A stretch of 64,000 nt of DNA from Micromonospora cathayae (GTDB taxonomy: Bacteria; Actinomycetota; Actinomycetes; Mycobacteriales; Micromonosporaceae), in contig NZ_CP118615.1 of NCBI RefSeq assembly GCF_028993575.1, forward strand, positions 1,426,001 to 1,490,000, written 5' to 3'. How positions within the stretch are numbered: position 1 is the stretch's first letter; each line of letters begins with the position of its first letter. Positions 25,975 through 32,550 of this stretch are shown here, piece after piece. Made by a program: the position numbers and the translations under genes. The notes below the pieces were generated by a model. The model was not told the DNA's origin, made no database searches, and saw nothing but the letters and a program-made list of their open reading frames with translations.

Positions 25975-26071
25975 ATCAGGTTACGGCACCGTAAGTTACT
26001 TCGAGGTAGTGCAGTGGGTCACGCCGCGCCGCATGGTGCGGAACCGGGTCTCCGTCGGCCAGGATTACGGT

Positions 26072-26956
26072 ATGCGGATCCGTCCGGTCGGTGCCCACGC
26101 ACTGCTGCTCGACTGCGCCGAACCGGAAGTCGGCTCCGGCGAATCGGGAACCGGTGACGCAACGCCGGAGGTCGGCTCCGACGGGGAGCTCGGCTCCGGT
26201 GAATCGGAGGTCGGCTCCGTAGCGCCGGAGGTCGGCTCGGGCGAGGATGTGGGCTCGCGGGTCGAGGCGTGGCGGGCCGAGCTGTGGCGACGCCGGGAGG
26301 CCGGTGAACTGGACGTGGTCGAGATCGTCCCGGCCGCTACGACGGTACTGCTCGACGGGCTGGCCGACCCGGCGGCGGCTGCGGCCCGGATCGCCAGCTG
26401 GGCCCCACGACCCTCCCCCGCCCCGGCTGTCACCACCCCAGTCCCTGCCGTCACCGCCCCTGCCGTCACCGCCCCTGCCGTCACCGCCCCCGGTGCCCCC
26501 GGTGGCCTGGGTGCCGGGCCGACCACCGGGTCCGGGCCGGCTACCGCGTCGTGGTCGGGCATCGGGTCCGGGCAGGTCCGGACGGTCGAGGTTCCTGTCC
26601 GGTACGACGGGGAGGATCTGCCGGTCGTCGCCGACCACTGGGGCGTCAACGTGGCAGAGGTGGTACGCCGGTTGACCGAGACGGCGTTCCGGGTCGCCTT
26701 CTGTGGCTTCGCTCCCGGCTTCGGCTACCTGACCGGCCTGCCCGAGCAGTGGGCGGTACCCCGTCTCGCCACCCCCCGGACCCGCGTACCGGCCGGCTCG
26801 GTCGCCCTGGCGGGTCGGTACGCGGGGATCTATCCGACCGCGTCGCCCGGTGGCTGGCTGCTGGTCGGCCGGACCGACCTGCCCATGTTCGACCCGCACG
26901 CCGACCCGCCCGCCACCCTCAGCCCTGGTATGCAGGTCCGGCTGGTGGCGGCATGA
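26072..26956 (+). CDS. pxpB: 5-oxoprolinase subunit PxpB with low-complexity insertions
   Basis: A 294-residue protein (usual about 220-240). The family parts are 'MRIRPVGAHALLLDCAE' at the N-terminus, 'VEAWRAELWRRREAG', 'DVVEIVPAATTVLLDG', 'VPVRYDGEDLPVVADHWG' and the signature 'FCGFAPGFGYLTGLPEQW' to the C-terminal 'LPMFDPHADPPATLSPGM'. PxpB with PxpC and PxpA cleaves 5-oxoproline to glutamate using ATP. Two expansions interrupt the family core: residues about 18-64 made of PEVGSG-like repeats, and about 112-155 with PAVTA repeats. Both keep frame, so the gene is probably intact. It is coupled by ATGA to the next ORF. Confidence 0.9.
   Translation: MRIRPVGAHALLLDCAEPEVGSGESGTGDATPEVGSDGELGSGESEVGSVAPEVGSGEDVGSRVEAWRAELWRRREAGELDVVEIVPAATTVLLDGLADPAAAAARIASWAPRPSPAPAVTTPVPAVTAPAVTAPAVTAPGAPGGLGAGPTTGSGPATASWSGIGSGQVRTVEVPVRYDGEDLPVVADHWGVNVAEVVRRLTETAFRVAFCGFAPGFGYLTGLPEQWAVPRLATPRTRVPAGSVALAGRYAGIYPTASPGGWLLVGRTDLPMFDPHADPPATLSPGMQVRLVAA
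26115..26256 (+). repeat. PEVGSG-coding degenerate repeats in pxpB
   Basis: Repeated gaggtcggctccg-type units (26125-26137, 26168-26180, 26208-26220 and 26228-26240, with ggcgaatcgg/ggtgaatcgg neighbours) encode PEVGSG/GESG motifs inserted after the first strand of PxpB. Confidence 0.75.
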
Positions 26957-27183
26957 CCCCGACCGGCCCGACCGCCGGGATCACCAAGGCCGCCGGAGCC
27001 GCCGGAGCCGCCGAGCTCGCCAGGGTCGCAGACACCGCCGGGGCCGCCAAGGCCGCCGGGGCCGTCAGGAGCGCCGGGGATGCTGGAAGCGACGGGAGTG
27101 CCAAAGCCGCGACAACCGCGAAAGCCACCGGGGGACCGTCCGGACCGCCCGGATCGCAGGGAGCGTCGGGGGTACGGACGTGA
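26953..27183 (+). CDS. small Ala/Gly-rich ORF coupled between pxpB and pxpC
   Basis: A 76-residue ORF, ATG at 26953 overlapping the pxpB stop (ATGA) and stop at 27181-27183 overlapping the pxpC start (GTGA). It fills the gap exactly. The product is low complexity ('AAGAAGAAELARVADTAGAA', then 'AATTAKATGGPSGPPGSQG') with Ala, Gly, Ser, Thr and few hydrophobics; no signal peptide or membrane helix. I know of no family. It may be a real peptide, a remnant, or a translated spacer that couples pxpB to pxpC. The perfect overlap at both ends argues that ribosomes traverse it. Confidence 0.55.
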   Translation: MTPTGPTAGITKAAGAAGAAELARVADTAGAAKAAGAVRSAGDAGSDGSAKAATTAKATGGPSGPPGSQGASGVRT

Positions 27184-28028
27184 TCGAGGTTCGCCGTGCC
27201 GGGGCGCTCACCACCGTCCAGGACCAGGGGCGACCCGGTCTCGCGCACCTCGGCGTACCCCGGTCCGGGGCGCTCGACCCGGCGGCGCTGCGGTTGGCGA
27301 ACCGACTGGTCGGCAATCCGGAGTCCGCCGCCGGCCTGGAGATCACCCTGACCGGCTGCGAGCTGCGGTTCCACCGGGCCGCCACGGTCGCGGTCACCGG
27401 GGCGGAGGCCGACGTCCGGGTCGGCGACCGGGCGGCCGATCCCGGTCGACCGCTCTCCCTGCCCGCCTCGGCGGTGCTCCGGATCGGCCCGGCCCGCCAG
27501 GGACTGCGCAGCTACCTCGCCGTCTCCGGGGGGATCGCGGTCGAGCCGGTGCTCGGCAGCCGCGCCACCGACACCCTCGCCGGCCTCGGCCCGGCCCCGG
27601 TACGTGACGGTGATCGGTTGCCCATCGGGCCGGCTGTCGGCCCACCGCCCCCGGTCGACTTCACCGTGCCGACCGCGTGTCCGGCCGAACTGCGGCTCAC
27701 CCTGCGCCTCGGCCCCCGGCACGACTGGTTCACCCCGACCGCCCTGCACCGGCTGCTGCAGACCCCGTACGCGGTCAGCCCGCTGACCGACCGGATCGGC
27801 GCGCGACTGGTCGGCGCGCCGCTGCCCCGCGCGATGGCCGGGGAACTGCCCAGCGAGGGTCTGGTGCTCGGGGCGGTACAGGTGCCCGCCGACGGACAGC
27901 CGCTGATCTTCCTCGCCGACCATCCGACCACCGGCGGGTACCCGGTCATCGGGGTGGTGGACGACGTGACCCCGCTCGCCCAGGCCCGACCGGGGACTAC
28001 CGTCAGGTTCCATGGACCTCAACGCTGA
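27180..28028 (+). CDS. pxpC: 5-oxoprolinase subunit PxpC (biotin-dependent carboxyltransferase fold)
   Basis: A 282-residue protein. The start GTG at 27180 gives 'VIEVRRAGALTTVQDQGRPG', the normal N-terminus of the family; then 'GVPRSGALDPAALRLANRLV', 'NPESAAGLEITLTGCELRF', 'LRSYLAVSGGIAVEPVLGSR', 'AVSPLTDRIGARLVG', 'SEGLVLGAVQVPADGQPLIF' and 'TTGGYPVIGVV' are all present. It works with PxpB as the ATP-dependent part of 5-oxoprolinase. It overlaps the small ORF upstream by 4 nt and pxpA downstream by 17 nt, so the operon is tightly coupled. Confidence 0.94.
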   Translation: MIEVRRAGALTTVQDQGRPGLAHLGVPRSGALDPAALRLANRLVGNPESAAGLEITLTGCELRFHRAATVAVTGAEADVRVGDRAADPGRPLSLPASAVLRIGPARQGLRSYLAVSGGIAVEPVLGSRATDTLAGLGPAPVRDGDRLPIGPAVGPPPPVDFTVPTACPAELRLTLRLGPRHDWFTPTALHRLLQTPYAVSPLTDRIGARLVGAPLPRAMAGELPSEGLVLGAVQVPADGQPLIFLADHPTTGGYPVIGVVDDVTPLAQARPGTTVRFHGPQR

Positions 28029-28764
28029 TCTCGGGGAGGGTTTCGGCATCTGGCGGCTCGGCGACGACGAGGCGCTGCTGGACCTGGTCACCTCCGCCAA
28101 CGTCGCCTGCGGCTTCCACGGCGGCGACCCGTCCACCATGCGCCGGGTCTGTGCCGCCGCAGCCGAACGCGGGGTCGTGATCGGTGCGCAGGTCGGCTAC
28201 CGGGACCTCGCCGGCTTCGGCCGCCGGCACATCGCGTACGCCTTCGAGGAGTTGCGCGACGACATCACGTACCAGATCGGGGCGCTTGACGCGTTCTGCC
28301 GGCCGTACCGGACCCGGGTCCGCTACCTCAAGCCGCACGGCGCGCTCTACCACGCGGCGGCGACCGAGGAGACGCAGGCCGCCGCGGTGGTCGCCGCGGT
28401 CAGCGACTACGACCCGGACCTGCCGGTGCTCTGCCCGGCCGGTTCGGTGCTCGCCCAGCTTGCCACCGGGGCCGGGCTGCGGGTGGTCGCCGAGGGGTTC
28501 GCCGACCGGGGCTACCAGCCCAACGGCGCACTGGTCCCCCGTTCCGCCCCGAACGCCCTGATCACCGACCCGCACGAGATCGCCGACCGGGCCGTCCGAC
28601 TGGCCGCCGAGCGGACCGTCCGCGCCGTCGACGGAAGTACCGTCCCGTGCCCGGTCGAGTCGATCTGCCTGCACGGCGACACCCCGGGGGCGGTACGGGC
28701 GGCGGAACTGGTCCGTGCCGCCCTTCTCGACGCCGGGGTGCCGGTGCGCGGGTTCGTCGGTTAG
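28012..28764 (+). CDS. pxpA: 5-oxoprolinase subunit PxpA (LamB/YcsF family)
   Basis: A 250-residue protein of typical length. Signature 'MDLNADLGEGFGIWRLGDDE', 'VTSANVACGFHGGDPSTM', 'GAQVGYRDLAGFGRRH', 'LKPHGALYHAAATEE' and 'ESICLHGDTPGAV' with metal-binding Asp/His residues of the family. Together with PxpB and PxpC it converts 5-oxoproline, a damage product of glutamate and glutamine, back to glutamate. It is the last gene of the operon and a hairpin (28778-28814) follows. Confidence 0.95.
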   Translation: MDLNADLGEGFGIWRLGDDEALLDLVTSANVACGFHGGDPSTMRRVCAAAAERGVVIGAQVGYRDLAGFGRRHIAYAFEELRDDITYQIGALDAFCRPYRTRVRYLKPHGALYHAAATEETQAAAVVAAVSDYDPDLPVLCPAGSVLAQLATGAGLRVVAEGFADRGYQPNGALVPRSAPNALITDPHEIADRAVRLAAERTVRAVDGSTVPCPVESICLHGDTPGAVRAAELVRAALLDAGVPVRGFVG

Positions 28765-28777
28765 GAGTTGCCGGCCA

Positions 28778-28814
28778 CGCGTCCGGGCCCCGTGCGGGAA
28801 AGGGCCTGGACGCG
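28778..28814. terminator. terminator after the pxp operon
   Basis: Arms cgcgtccgggccc / gggcctggacgcg with one mismatch and an 11-nt loop. A second copy of the left arm (gcgtccgggcccc) occurs at 28831, close to the end of the convergent gene. Confidence 0.75.
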
Positions 28815-28849
28815 CGACCGACGGGCACCACGCGTCCGGGCCCCGGGCG

Positions 28850-30682
28850 TTACGCGTCCAGGCCGCGCAGGACCAGTGGGAGGCGGGTGGGGGCGTCGGC
28901 GACCACCCGGACCGGTACGCCCCAGTCCTGCCTGGTGAGGTGGCAGGCCCCGTGCTCGTCGGCCACGTCGCAGGTGGCCGCCTGGGCGGTCACCTGGAGC
29001 ACCCCGGCGGTGACGTCGGCGTTGACCAGCAGCCGGCGGGACAGGTCGGTGGTGGTCCCGGCCCCGTCGAGCAGCAGTTCGGGCGGGGACGCCGAGACCA
29101 CCAGCCGGGTGGACGGGCCGAACGTCTCGTCCAGCTTCTGGCCGGGCGGCGGCGTGAAGATCACGTCCAGGGTGAGTTCGCCCGGGGCGACCGGCGTGGG
29201 GGGACGCTCGGTACGGTGCCGGGGGCCGTCGACGGTGTTCGCTCCGGCGGCGGTGAGCGCGCCCGGGGCGAGCCGGGTCAGCCGGTGCGCGGCCGACTCG
29301 ACCACCAGCACGTCGCCGGCCGGGGTGAGCACCAGGTCGCTCGGCTCGGCCAGCCCGTCGGCCACCGTCGACACCAGCCCGGTGGCCGGGTCGTACCGCC
29401 GGACCGCACCGTTGTACGTGTCGGCGATCAGCACCGAACCGTCCGGCAGCGCGCACACCCCCAGCGGGTGCTGGAGCAGCGCCCGGTCGGCCGGGCCGTC
29501 CACGTGCCCGAAGTCGAACAGGCCCTGACCCACCGCCGTGCCGAGCACGCCGTTCTGCACGTACCGGACGGCGCTGGTCTCGCTGTCGGCGATCCACAGC
29601 CGCACACCGTCGGGCGAGACGGAAAGCCCGGACGGCTGCGCCAGCCACGCCTCGGCCAGCGGGCCGTCCCGCAGCGCCTCGACGGTGGTACCCGCGTACA
29701 TGCCGGCGGTCCGCTTGGTCGGGTCGAACCACCAGAGCTGGTGGATGCCGGCCATCGCCACGATGACCTTGTCGTCGTACCAGGCCAGGTCCCAGGGGGA
29801 GGACAGGTCGACGGAGCGGGCGTCGTGCGCGTGGTCGTCGACCGTGGAGCGCCACTGCCGGCCGGTGCCGGCGACGGTGACCACCTCCCCGCTGTCGAGG
29901 CGTACCCCGCGCAGCAGGTGGTTGACGGTGTCCGCGACGACCAGGTCGTACCCGGCCAGTTCGGCGACGTGCGCGGGCAGCAGGCAGAGCCCCTGCGGTT
30001 CGGCGAAGGCGGCGGTGCCGGCCGGGCCGTCCGCGTTGCCGCGCGTACCGGAACCGATCCGCCGGACCACCGTCTCGCCGTCGGGGGCCAGCTCCACCAG
30101 CGAGTGCCGGGCCGAGTCCGAGACCAGCAGGTTCCCACTGTCGAGCAGCACGGCCTTGCCGGGGAAGCGCAGGGTGGTGTCCGGTTCCGCCGGCGGCACG
30201 TACGGCCCGTCGCCCCGGCGCAGGGTGCCCTTGGCCTCGTGTACGCCGATCAGTTCGTCGATCAGCCGGGCCAGCCCCTCGGCGTGGCCCTCACCGGCCA
30301 TGGTGGCGACGACATACCCCTCGGGGTCGACCACCGCCAGGGTCGGCCACGCCTTGGCCGCGTACTGCTGCCACATGTCCAGCTCGGGGTCGTCCAGGAC
30401 GGGGTGGTGCACGCCGTACCGTTCGACCGCCGCCGCCAGCGCCTCCGGGTCCTTCTCGTGCTCGAACTTGGGCGAGTGCACACCGACCACGACCAGTACG
30501 TCGCCGTACTTCTCCTCCAGTGGCCGCAGCTCGTCCAGTACGTGCAGACAGTTGATGCAGCAGAAGGTCCAGAAATCAAGGATCACTATGCGGCCCCGGA
30601 GGTCGGCCAGCGTGAGGGCCTTCCCCCCGGTGTTCAGCCAGGCCCGTCCCCGCAGCTCGGGGGCGCGTACGCGTGCGCTCAT
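28850..30682 (-). CDS. thioredoxin-fold / NHL-repeat protein
   Basis: A 610-residue protein. The N-terminal thioredoxin-like domain (residues about 1-165) has 'GRIVILDFWTFCCINCLHVL', with the redox CxxC formed by CINC, and 'AWPTLAVVDPEGYVVATMAG'. It continues into six or so NHL/beta-propeller repeats ('FAEPQGLCLLPAHV', 'DLSSPWDLAWYDDKVIVAM', 'LAQPSGLSVSPDGVRLWIAD', 'LQHPLGVCALPDGSVLIADT'). This fusion matches the NHLRC2-type architecture conserved from bacteria to animals; its substrate is unknown. ATG at 30682, with CACGAT ending 7 nt before it (probable leaderless start); earlier in-frame codons lack support. Confidence 0.9.
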   Translation of the reverse strand: MSARVRAPELRGRAWLNTGGKALTLADLRGRIVILDFWTFCCINCLHVLDELRPLEEKYGDVLVVVGVHSPKFEHEKDPEALAAAVERYGVHHPVLDDPELDMWQQYAAKAWPTLAVVDPEGYVVATMAGEGHAEGLARLIDELIGVHEAKGTLRRGDGPYVPPAEPDTTLRFPGKAVLLDSGNLLVSDSARHSLVELAPDGETVVRRIGSGTRGNADGPAGTAAFAEPQGLCLLPAHVAELAGYDLVVADTVNHLLRGVRLDSGEVVTVAGTGRQWRSTVDDHAHDARSVDLSSPWDLAWYDDKVIVAMAGIHQLWWFDPTKRTAGMYAGTTVEALRDGPLAEAWLAQPSGLSVSPDGVRLWIADSETSAVRYVQNGVLGTAVGQGLFDFGHVDGPADRALLQHPLGVCALPDGSVLIADTYNGAVRRYDPATGLVSTVADGLAEPSDLVLTPAGDVLVVESAAHRLTRLAPGALTAAGANTVDGPRHRTERPPTPVAPGELTLDVIFTPPPGQKLDETFGPSTRLVVSASPPELLLDGAGTTTDLSRRLLVNADVTAGVLQVTAQAATCDVADEHGACHLTRQDWGVPVRVVADAPTRLPLVLRGLDA

Positions 30683-30791
30683 GGTCCCCATCGTGCCGCA
30701 CGGGTGGTGCGCCACCGGTGCAACCCGGGGGGATGTGCGGCGTGGCTGACACCGGAGGACGCCGTCGGCGGCAGGTCCGCCGTTCGGTTCC

Positions 30792-30820
30792 TTGACAGGA
30801 GGCCCGGAGCACAGGACAGT
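30792..30820 (+). promoter_or_regulatory. putative sigma-70 promoter of the CBM2 protein gene
   Basis: TTGACA (30792-30797), 17-nt spacer, GACAGT (30815-30820). The following leader is AT-rich for this genome ('catcttattcatcgaagc'). Confidence 0.5.
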
Positions 30821-30864
30821 CATCTTATTCATCGAAGCCCAGCAATAAATACTGGCGAGGTGTG

Positions 30865-31941
30865 ATGAGGAAGTCGCTGGCGGCCGTGGTGGCCGTCGTC
30901 GTCGCTGCGGCTGCGGTCTCCGTCGCGGTGGCGCACGCCGGGGTGGCGAGCGCGGCGGCCGGGTGCCGGGTCAACTACGCCGTCAGCAGTGAGTGGACCG
31001 GTGGCTTCACCGCCGATGTCACGATCACCAACCTGGGCGACCCGGTCGACGGATGGACGCTGGACTTCACGTTCCCCACCGCCGACCAGCGGCTCGCACA
31101 GACCTGGAGCGCCACCTGGACCCAGTCGGGTCAGCAGGTCAGCGCCACCAGCCTGAGCTGGAACGCCACCCTGGGCACCAACGGTTCGACGACCATCGGC
31201 TTCGTCGGGGCCTGGTCGGACAGCAACCCCGCGCCGACGTCGTTCACTCTCAACGGGGTACCGTGCACCGGCGCGGTCCTGCCCACCCCGACGCCGAGCC
31301 GGACGACCCCGCCGCCGGTCGCCGACTGGCCGCCGAGGGTCACCTTCCTCAGCCCGACCGCCGGAGCGGTGTACACCGCGCCCGTCACCATCCCGCTGGC
31401 GGCGACGGCGACCGTGGGCGGCGGTGTCAACATCACCTCGGTCTCGTTCCGGGTGGACGGCGTCACGGTGGCTCAAGGCGTGCCGACGGGCAACGACCGG
31501 TACGAGGCACAGTGGACCCCGCCGGTCGGGGCGGCCGGAACCAGTACGACCTACGTGGTGTCCGTCTCGGCCGGCACCAGCCAGTCGCTGAGCGGCAGTG
31601 CGCCGCCGGTACGGATCACCGTCGTCACGCCGCCGTCCTCCGGCACCAACCGCCCGCCCGCGGCGGCGCTGAGCACCACGGCCGGGAACAACTACCTCCT
31701 CGAACCGGCCACGGTCACGCTGCTGGCCGACGCCACGGACGCCGACGCCGGGGACGTCATCAACCGGGCGGAGCTGTACTCCGGCACCACCCGGATCGCC
31801 ACGACGGCGACCGGCAGCGGTCAGCGCTACCAGTTCCAGGTGCCCCTGGCAGCCGCCACCTCGTACACCTTCACCGTGCGGGTCTACGACTCCCACGGCG
31901 GCGTCGGCATCTCCAACCCGCTGACCTTCACCGTCCGGTAG
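30865..31941 (+). CDS. secreted cellulose-binding (CBM2) protein with Ig-like domains, no catalytic domain
   Basis: A 358-residue secreted protein. Signal peptide 'MRKSLAAVVAVVVAAAAVSVAVAHA' (cleavage near AASA), then a CBM2 module (about residues 33-134; 'CRVNYAVSSEWTGGFTADVT', 'PVDGWTLDFTFP', 'FTLNGVPC' with the two boundary Cys), a PTPTPSRTTPPP linker, and two Ig-like domains beginning 'WPPRVTFLSPTAGAVYTAP' and 'RPPAAALSTTAGNNYLLEPA'. It probably binds cellulose or chitin outside the cell. No glycosidase or oxygenase domain follows. ATG at 30865 (GTG at 30862 alternative), GCGAGG upstream. Confidence 0.88.
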   Translation: MRKSLAAVVAVVVAAAAVSVAVAHAGVASAAAGCRVNYAVSSEWTGGFTADVTITNLGDPVDGWTLDFTFPTADQRLAQTWSATWTQSGQQVSATSLSWNATLGTNGSTTIGFVGAWSDSNPAPTSFTLNGVPCTGAVLPTPTPSRTTPPPVADWPPRVTFLSPTAGAVYTAPVTIPLAATATVGGGVNITSVSFRVDGVTVAQGVPTGNDRYEAQWTPPVGAAGTSTTYVVSVSAGTSQSLSGSAPPVRITVVTPPSSGTNRPPAAALSTTAGNNYLLEPATVTLLADATDADAGDVINRAELYSGTTRIATTATGSGQRYQFQVPLAAATSYTFTVRVYDSHGGVGISNPLTFTVR

Positions 31942-31956
31942 GCCCCGGCACGTCCG

Positions 31957-32166
31957 TCACCGCCGGGCCCGGGTCAGGAACCGTTCGACCACGTCGACGG
32001 TGGTCGGCAGCTCACCGGCCGCGTCGACCATCCGGGCGGCGAGGTGGCGCAGCAGCCCGAGGCGGTCGGTGCCGTACCCCGGCCGGTCCGGTGCTGACGT
32101 GCTCCGCAGCCGCCTGGCGGTCCTTCCTGACCCGGGTCCCCGGACAGTCCGGAATCCCGAGGCCAT
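31957..32166 (-). CDS. short hypothetical ORF, possible gene remnant
   Basis: A 69-residue ORF. The last 40 residues ('RLGLLRHLAARMVDAAGELP' onward to TGA) have normal codon use and amphipathic character, like the C-terminus of a helical protein, but the N-terminal part is Arg/Ser-rich and not convincing. It may be the tail of a decayed gene. No family recognised and no clear ribosome-binding site. Confidence 0.3.
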   Translation of the reverse strand: MASGFRTVRGPGSGRTARRLRSTSAPDRPGYGTDRLGLLRHLAARMVDAAGELPTTVDVVERFLTRARR

Positions 32167-32210
32167 GAGCGCCCGTCTCCCCTCCGGGCGGGGCGTCGCA
32201 CCGGCTTTCT

Positions 32211-32257
32211 GGCAGCTCAGCTACACGACACGCCGAACCGGCTACAGCTGAGCTGCC
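32211..32257. repeat. perfect 12-bp inverted repeat with 23-bp spacer
   Basis: ggcagctcagct (32211-32222) pairs with agctgagctgcc (32246-32257). Confidence 0.75.
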
Positions 32258-32446
32258 GGTAACGGTCGTGCTGCCGCCGGGCCCGACCCCCGCGCGGCTC
32301 AGCGCGACGGGGAACCCGGTGTCAAGACGTCGACGTGCGCAATGGTGGGCACGGGAGCGGATGATCGGATACCTCGCCGGCTGGCACCGTTTGATCCAGC
32401 AGCGGCGCGGTCGGTGGAGGCGGAGCCCGGCGGCTGCGTCTGCGCA

Positions 32447-32479
32447 GGGCCGTCCCCGTGGGGGAGGCGGGGACGGCCC
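32447..32479. terminator. hairpin, part of a tandem terminator
   Basis: Perfect arms gggccgtccccg / cggggacggccc. It lies downstream of the minus-strand 917-residue protein gene. Confidence 0.7.
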
Positions 32480-32492
32480 ACCCGGACGAAAT

Positions 32493-32529
32493 CGGCGAGC
32501 GGCGGACCAGGTCGGTCCGCCGCTCGCCG
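32493..32529 (-). terminator. hairpin terminator next to the 917-residue protein gene
   Basis: Sixteen-base arms (cggcgagcggcggacc / ggtccgccgctcgccg), perfectly paired, with a 5-nt loop (32509-32513); 22 nt downstream of the stop of the minus-strand gene. Confidence 0.85.
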
Positions 32530-32550
32530 TGGTACGGGTTCGGGAGGTCG

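Larger units (their letters stand above)
31967..32550. other. gene-poor region with hairpins
   Basis: Between the CBM2 gene and the 917-residue protein no confident gene is visible. It holds the doubtful ORF at 31957, a 12-bp inverted repeat (32211-32257) and two strong hairpins (32447-32479 and 32493-32529). Confidence 0.5.

Noticed and set aside
25898..26071. Upstream extension of pxpB
   Set aside because: It would overlap the 5' end of the divergent hemolysin III gene; the ATG at 26072 matches the family N-terminus.
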